A stretch of DNA of 24,594 nt from Neisseria lactamica (GTDB lineage: Bacteria; Pseudomonadota; Gammaproteobacteria; Burkholderiales; Neisseriaceae). Position 1 is the stretch's first letter. Every line of letters begins with the position of its first letter. The notes beneath the pieces were generated by a model. It did no database searches. It was not told where the DNA came from and worked only from the letters and a program-made list of their open reading frames with translations. Positions 22,047 through 24,594 of the stretch are shown piece by piece. Position numbers and translations under genes: made by a program. The DNA lies in contig JUNU01000207.1 in the NCBI GenBank assembly GCA_001067655.1, positions 1 to 24,594 on the forward strand. Direction: 5' to 3'.

Positions 22047-22721
22047 ATGTTTGGAAACTTTGATTTCAGTTATGTGCTGCTTGCTATCCCACCGGTGATG
22101 CTTTCCTTGGTCATGCGTGAGATTGCACGCGGTTATGTTGCATATCGCTGTGGCGACCCCACCGCATTACAATTCGGACGGTTGACATTAAATCCGATGG
22201 CGCATATCGATTTGATAGGAACAATCATCGTACCTGCATTGAGCCTGGCGTTAACACCGTTTGTTTACGGCTGGGTACGCCCCATACCGATCAATGCCCG
22301 CAATTTTAAGAATGTGCGCAGCGCGCGGAGATGGATTGCCTTGGCAGGTCCGGTCACCAACCTGCTTCTGGTGTATTTCTGGGGAATGCTCTCGTTTTTA
22401 ATCGGAGTCGTACCTGAGGCGTATACTGATCCCTTAACGATAATGGTCGATTTTGGTATGACAATCAATATAGTTTTGATCGTCATTAACCTGCTTCCGA
22501 TTTTGCCACTTGATGGTGGCGTCATTGTTGACTCGTTCCTCAATGCAAAATGGTCTATGAAGTTTCGTCAAATCGAACCTTATGGAACATGGATTGTTTT
22601 GGCTTTGCTTCTTACGGGCGCGTTGTCGGGTTTGATTCACGCATTTTCTCTGGTGATAGGGAGCTCAGTCTCTATCTTTACCGCATTGATTTTGGCCGGT
22701 ATAGCTGACTTAGTAAAATAG
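22047..22721 (+). CDS. M50 (site-2-protease-like) membrane protein lacking the zinc histidines
   Basis: A 224-residue polytopic inner-membrane protein of the M50B/site-2-protease fold. In place of the usual H-E-x-x-H-G it has R24-E25-I-A-R28-G, followed by the family-typical YVAYRCGDPTA. The other motifs are preserved: RLTLNPMAHIDLIGTI (45-60), RPIPINARNF, ALAGPVTNLLL (98-108) and N-L-L-P-I-L-P-L-D-G-G with Asp156. With both zinc ligands in the first motif changed to Arg it should not be an active protease; a binding or scaffold role is likelier. I recall similar RExxR neisserial homologues, so this is probably a conserved property and not a fresh mutation. AAGGA at 22037-22041 supports the ATG at 22047. 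Confidence 0.85.
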   Translation: MFGNFDFSYVLLAIPPVMLSLVMREIARGYVAYRCGDPTALQFGRLTLNPMAHIDLIGTIIVPALSLALTPFVYGWVRPIPINARNFKNVRSARRWIALAGPVTNLLLVYFWGMLSFLIGVVPEAYTDPLTIMVDFGMTINIVLIVINLLPILPLDGGVIVDSFLNAKWSMKFRQIEPYGTWIVLALLLTGALSGLIHAFSLVIGSSVSIFTALILAGIADLVK

Positions 22722-22734
22722 CAAGGTAAACGGA

Positions 22735-22773
22735 GAACAAAGGTCGTCTGAACTTTTCAGACGACCTTTGTTC
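22735..22773 (+). terminator. DUS-pair hairpin after the M50-like gene
   Basis: GAACAAAGGTCGTCTGAA (22735-22752) pairs with its complement (22756-22773) around a 3-nt loop, an 18-bp stem starting 13 bp after the stop. Confidence 0.8.
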
Positions 22774-22795
22774 CTATCCGTCAAAGTAAATCCCA

Positions 22796-22824
22796 TTGGA
22801 AACCCTGCTTAAAAATTGTACAAT
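22796..22824 (+). promoter_or_regulatory. Promoter for dusB
   Basis: TTGGAA (22796-22801), exactly 17 bp, then TACAAT (22819-22824), 29 bp before the dusB start codon. Confidence 0.65.
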
Positions 22825-22853
22825 GGCAGCCCTTTCCATACGGCGGTTTGACC

Positions 22854-23858
22854 ATGCGCATCGGCGGCTACATTATCGACAATCCCATTGCACTCGCCCC
22901 GATGGCGGGCATTACGGACAAACCGTTCCGCCGACTTTGCCGAGATTTTGGCGCAAGTTGGGCGGTGTGCGAAATGCTGACCAGCGACCCGACGCTTAGA
23001 AATACCAGAAAGACCCTGCGCCGCAGCGATTTTGACGATGAAGGCGGCATCGTTGCTGTCCAGATTGCCGGCAGCGATCCGCAGCAGATGGCGGATGCCG
23101 CGCGTTACAACGTCAGCCTCGGGGCGCAGGTTATCGACATCAACATGGGCTGTCCCGCCAAAAAAGTCTGCAATGTCCAAGCAGGCAGCGCGCTGATGCA
23201 GAACGAACCGCTGGTTGCCGCCATTCTCGAAGCCGTCGTCCGCGCGGTGGATGTTCCCGTTACCCTCAAAACCCGTTTGGGCTGGCACGACGACCACAAA
23301 AACCTGCCTGCCATCGCACGCATCGCCGAAGATTGCGGCATCGCCGCGCTTGCCGTCCATGGGCGCACACGCACGCAAATGTACAAAGGCGAAGCAACTT
23401 ACGACCTGATTGCCGAAACCAAAGGTCGTCTGAAAATCCCCCTCTGGGTCAACGGCGACATCACTTCGCCGCAAAAAGCCGCCACCGTCCTCAAACAAAC
23501 CGCCGCAGACGGCATCATGATAGGGCGCGGCGCACAAGGCAGGCCGTGGCTCTTCCGCGATTTGAAACATTACGCCGAACACGGCGTTTTGCCGCCTGCC
23601 TTGAGCTTGGCAGAATGCAACGCCACCATTTTGAACCACATCCGCGCCATCCACGCGTTTTATGGCGAAGTCGCCGGCGTGCGCATCGCCCGCAAACACA
23701 TAGGTTGGTACATCGACGAAATGCCCGACGGCGAACAGACACGCAGAGAAATCAACCGGTTAGACAGTGCCGTGGCACAATACGATACCCTTGCCGCCTA
23801 TCTTGAGGCGCTTTCGGAGAAAACCGACCGCTGGGTGTGTGAGTATCGGGAAGGGTAG
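22854..23858 (+). CDS. dusB: tRNA-dihydrouridine synthase B
   Basis: FMN enzyme that reduces uridines in the D-loop of tRNA. 334 residues. Seen: LAPMAGITDKPFR (14-26), the active-site NMGCPAKKVCNVQAGSALM with catalytic Cys100, KTRLGW, VHGRTRTQMYKG, and FMN-phosphate-binding MIGRGAQGRPW. The ATG at 22854 is preferred over the TTG at 22848 because GGCGG (22842-22846) is spaced 7 bp from it. DusB rather than DusA/DusC is suggested by the AKKVCN motif and length. In many proteobacteria dusB is followed by fis; here the next gene is an unrelated small protein. An intragenic DUS (23423-23434) encodes K-G-R-L-K. Confidence 0.95.
   Translation: MRIGGYIIDNPIALAPMAGITDKPFRRLCRDFGASWAVCEMLTSDPTLRNTRKTLRRSDFDDEGGIVAVQIAGSDPQQMADAARYNVSLGAQVIDINMGCPAKKVCNVQAGSALMQNEPLVAAILEAVVRAVDVPVTLKTRLGWHDDHKNLPAIARIAEDCGIAALAVHGRTRTQMYKGEATYDLIAETKGRLKIPLWVNGDITSPQKAATVLKQTAADGIMIGRGAQGRPWLFRDLKHYAEHGVLPPALSLAECNATILNHIRAIHAFYGEVAGVRIARKHIGWYIDEMPDGEQTRREINRLDSAVAQYDTLAAYLEALSEKTDRWVCEYREG
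23423..23434 (+). repeat. Intragenic DUS in dusB
   Basis: Exact AGGTCGTCTGAA read in frame as part of T-K-G-R-L-K-I-P. Confidence 0.9.
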
Positions 23859-23863
23859 GGCGT

Positions 23864-23875
23864 TTCAGACGACCT
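23864..23875 (-). repeat. DNA uptake sequence, single copy
   Basis: Exact reverse-orientation DUS in the 37-bp spacer between dusB and the six-cysteine gene. Confidence 0.85.
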
Positions 23876-23895
23876 TTTGTTTTTGGGAAGTAAAT

Positions 23896-24267
23896 ATGAA
23901 ATTAACGCCGCGTTTACAAAGCTTGGGTATTGCTGTGCTGTTGATTACAGGATATGGTATTTATGCTTATGACTATAATTTGATAGCCTGTAAATTAATG
24001 GATCGCTATTGGAATGACGACAAGGGCAGGTGCATTAATCCCAATTGTCGTCAACATGATGCGTGTATGCTGAGTGCAGGGGAGGATAAAGCAACATGCG
24101 AAACCATCCGCCCTAGCGACAGCTTGGATAAAGCTTGGTATGTGCTGGGTAAGCCTTGGCATGAGGAAAACGGGCGGTTCTTTTGGAGTAATAAATATGG
24201 AGATCATGTAGCAGAAATCGAACCTGACGGAGAAAAGGTTGGCAAGATTACCTGCTTGGGGGAGTAG
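23896..24267 (+). CDS. Small membrane-anchored protein with six cysteines, function unknown
   Basis: 123 residues starting at the ATG at 23896, with GGAAG at 23886-23890 (5-bp gap). An N-terminal hydrophobic helix (about 10-25, LGIAVLLITGYGIYAY) acts as a signal anchor. The remaining domain has six Cys (ACKL, GRCINPNC, DACML, ATCET, ITCLGE), an even number suited to three disulfides if it is periplasmic. No known family recognised. It lies 37 bp after dusB with only a DUS between, so it could be cotranscribed with it. Confidence 0.75.
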   Translation: MKLTPRLQSLGIAVLLITGYGIYAYDYNLIACKLMDRYWNDDKGRCINPNCRQHDACMLSAGEDKATCETIRPSDSLDKAWYVLGKPWHEENGRFFWSNKYGDHVAEIEPDGEKVGKITCLGE

Positions 24268-24378
24268 GTTGCGTGGACTGTAATCCGGCATGGTGAAGGC
24301 TTGATGGTTAATCTTCATTCATTTTTAAAGGCTGATGTGCCTTTCTACAACCTCCTCTTTAATACAAAAGGCTTCAGT

Positions 24379-24555
24379 ATGACTTTTGGGCATGGCTTTT
24401 GGATTATCACCGGCGTATATTTTTTGGCGTGCATGTCGCCCGGTCCCGATTTTGTACTCGTTTCGCAGCAGGTGTTGAGCCGGGGGCGGGCTGCCGGAAT
24501 GTTGACCGCGCTGGGCATTGCGTTGGGATTCGGTATCCACATTATAGTGGATTAA
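24379..24555 (+). pseudogene. LysE/RhtB-family exporter gene truncated by a Correia element
   Basis: From ATG 24379 (AAGG at 24368-24371) the protein runs MTFGHGFWIITGVYFLACMS then PGPDFVLVSQQVLSRGRAAG and ALGIALGFGIHI. This is the standard opening of LysE/RhtB amino-acid exporters (usually about 200 residues), with the family PGP motif. After GIHI the frame enters the Correia terminal repeat and stops at TAA (24553-24555). Only about 55 native residues remain before the break. The rest of the gene, if present, lies beyond the window on the far side of the element. An in-frame ATG at 24301 gives an atypical extension and is not preferred. Confidence 0.85.
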
Positions 24556-24594
24556 CTTTAAACCAGTACGGCGTTGCCTCGCCTTGCCGTACTA
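24543..24594. mobile_element. Correia element (CREE), left half, cut by window edge
   Basis: It begins TATAGTGGATTAACTTTAAA (24543-24562) and continues through the ACGGCGTTGCCTCGCC core to CCGTACTA. It sits inside the LysE-family gene. The first TA fits the TA target duplication known for Correia insertions. Confidence 0.92.

Noticed and set aside
22809..23699. 296-residue minus-strand ORF opposite dusB
   Set aside because: Antisense shadow; no ribosome site and no family features.
1..24594. CRISPR arrays, tRNA/rRNA genes, prophage or transposase genes
   Set aside because: None seen on reading; the regularly recurring motif is the DNA uptake sequence, which is dispersed and has no uniform spacers.

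Overview
This 24.6-kb window is chromosomal DNA of a commensal Neisseria. The main evidence is the DNA uptake sequence: I count about 30 exact copies of AGGTCGTCTGAA (both strands) plus variants. This is the dialect associated with the N. mucosa / N. sicca / N. macacae group, not the ATGCCGTCTGAA of meningococcus and gonococcus. Three Correia repeat elements (CREE) support the genus. One is cut by the left edge, one by the right edge, and one is a 70-bp miniature at 11126-11195. Because both edges fall inside the same repeat family, the window may be a whole assembly contig that stopped at repeats.

Layout. Left (1-9.9 kb): an aromatic/aspartate aminotransferase and a small DedA/VTT-type membrane protein on the minus strand. 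Then, on the plus strand, a sugar MFS transporter (gluP), an alpha/beta hydrolase, an NhaC-type antiporter, endonuclease III (nth), a lipoprotein HtrA/DegP-like protease, and a second NhaC-family transporter. Middle (9.9-17.0 kb): nagZ (peptidoglycan recycling), mini-CREE, gdhA (minus), thyA (plus), the lapA-lapB pair (minus, LPS homeostasis) and ilvE (plus). These are mostly single housekeeping transcription units separated by DUS-pair hairpins that can act as terminators.

Right (17.0-24.6 kb): this is the accessory-looking part. A 645-bp AT-rich leader holds an unusual set of small repeats, a possible 29-codon ORF and two tandem hairpins. It precedes a 911-residue protein with an alanine-rich heptad/15-mer repeat stalk, a histidine-rich linker and a pectate-lyase-3/epimerase-type right-handed beta-helix, but no recognisable signal peptide. 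A 435-residue lipoprotein of unknown family follows. Next come an M50 (site-2-protease-like) membrane protein whose HExxH is changed to RExxR, a dusB tRNA-dihydrouridine synthase, a small six-cysteine single-TM protein, and a LysE/RhtB exporter gene cut short by the right-edge CREE.

How they fit together: aminotransferases (tyrB-like, ilvE) and gdhA handle amino-nitrogen, and nagZ, lapAB and htrA serve the envelope. The beta-helix protein and the lipoprotein are the best candidates for an undescribed surface or polysaccharide-modifying function. No tRNA, rRNA, CRISPR array, prophage or transposase gene was seen.
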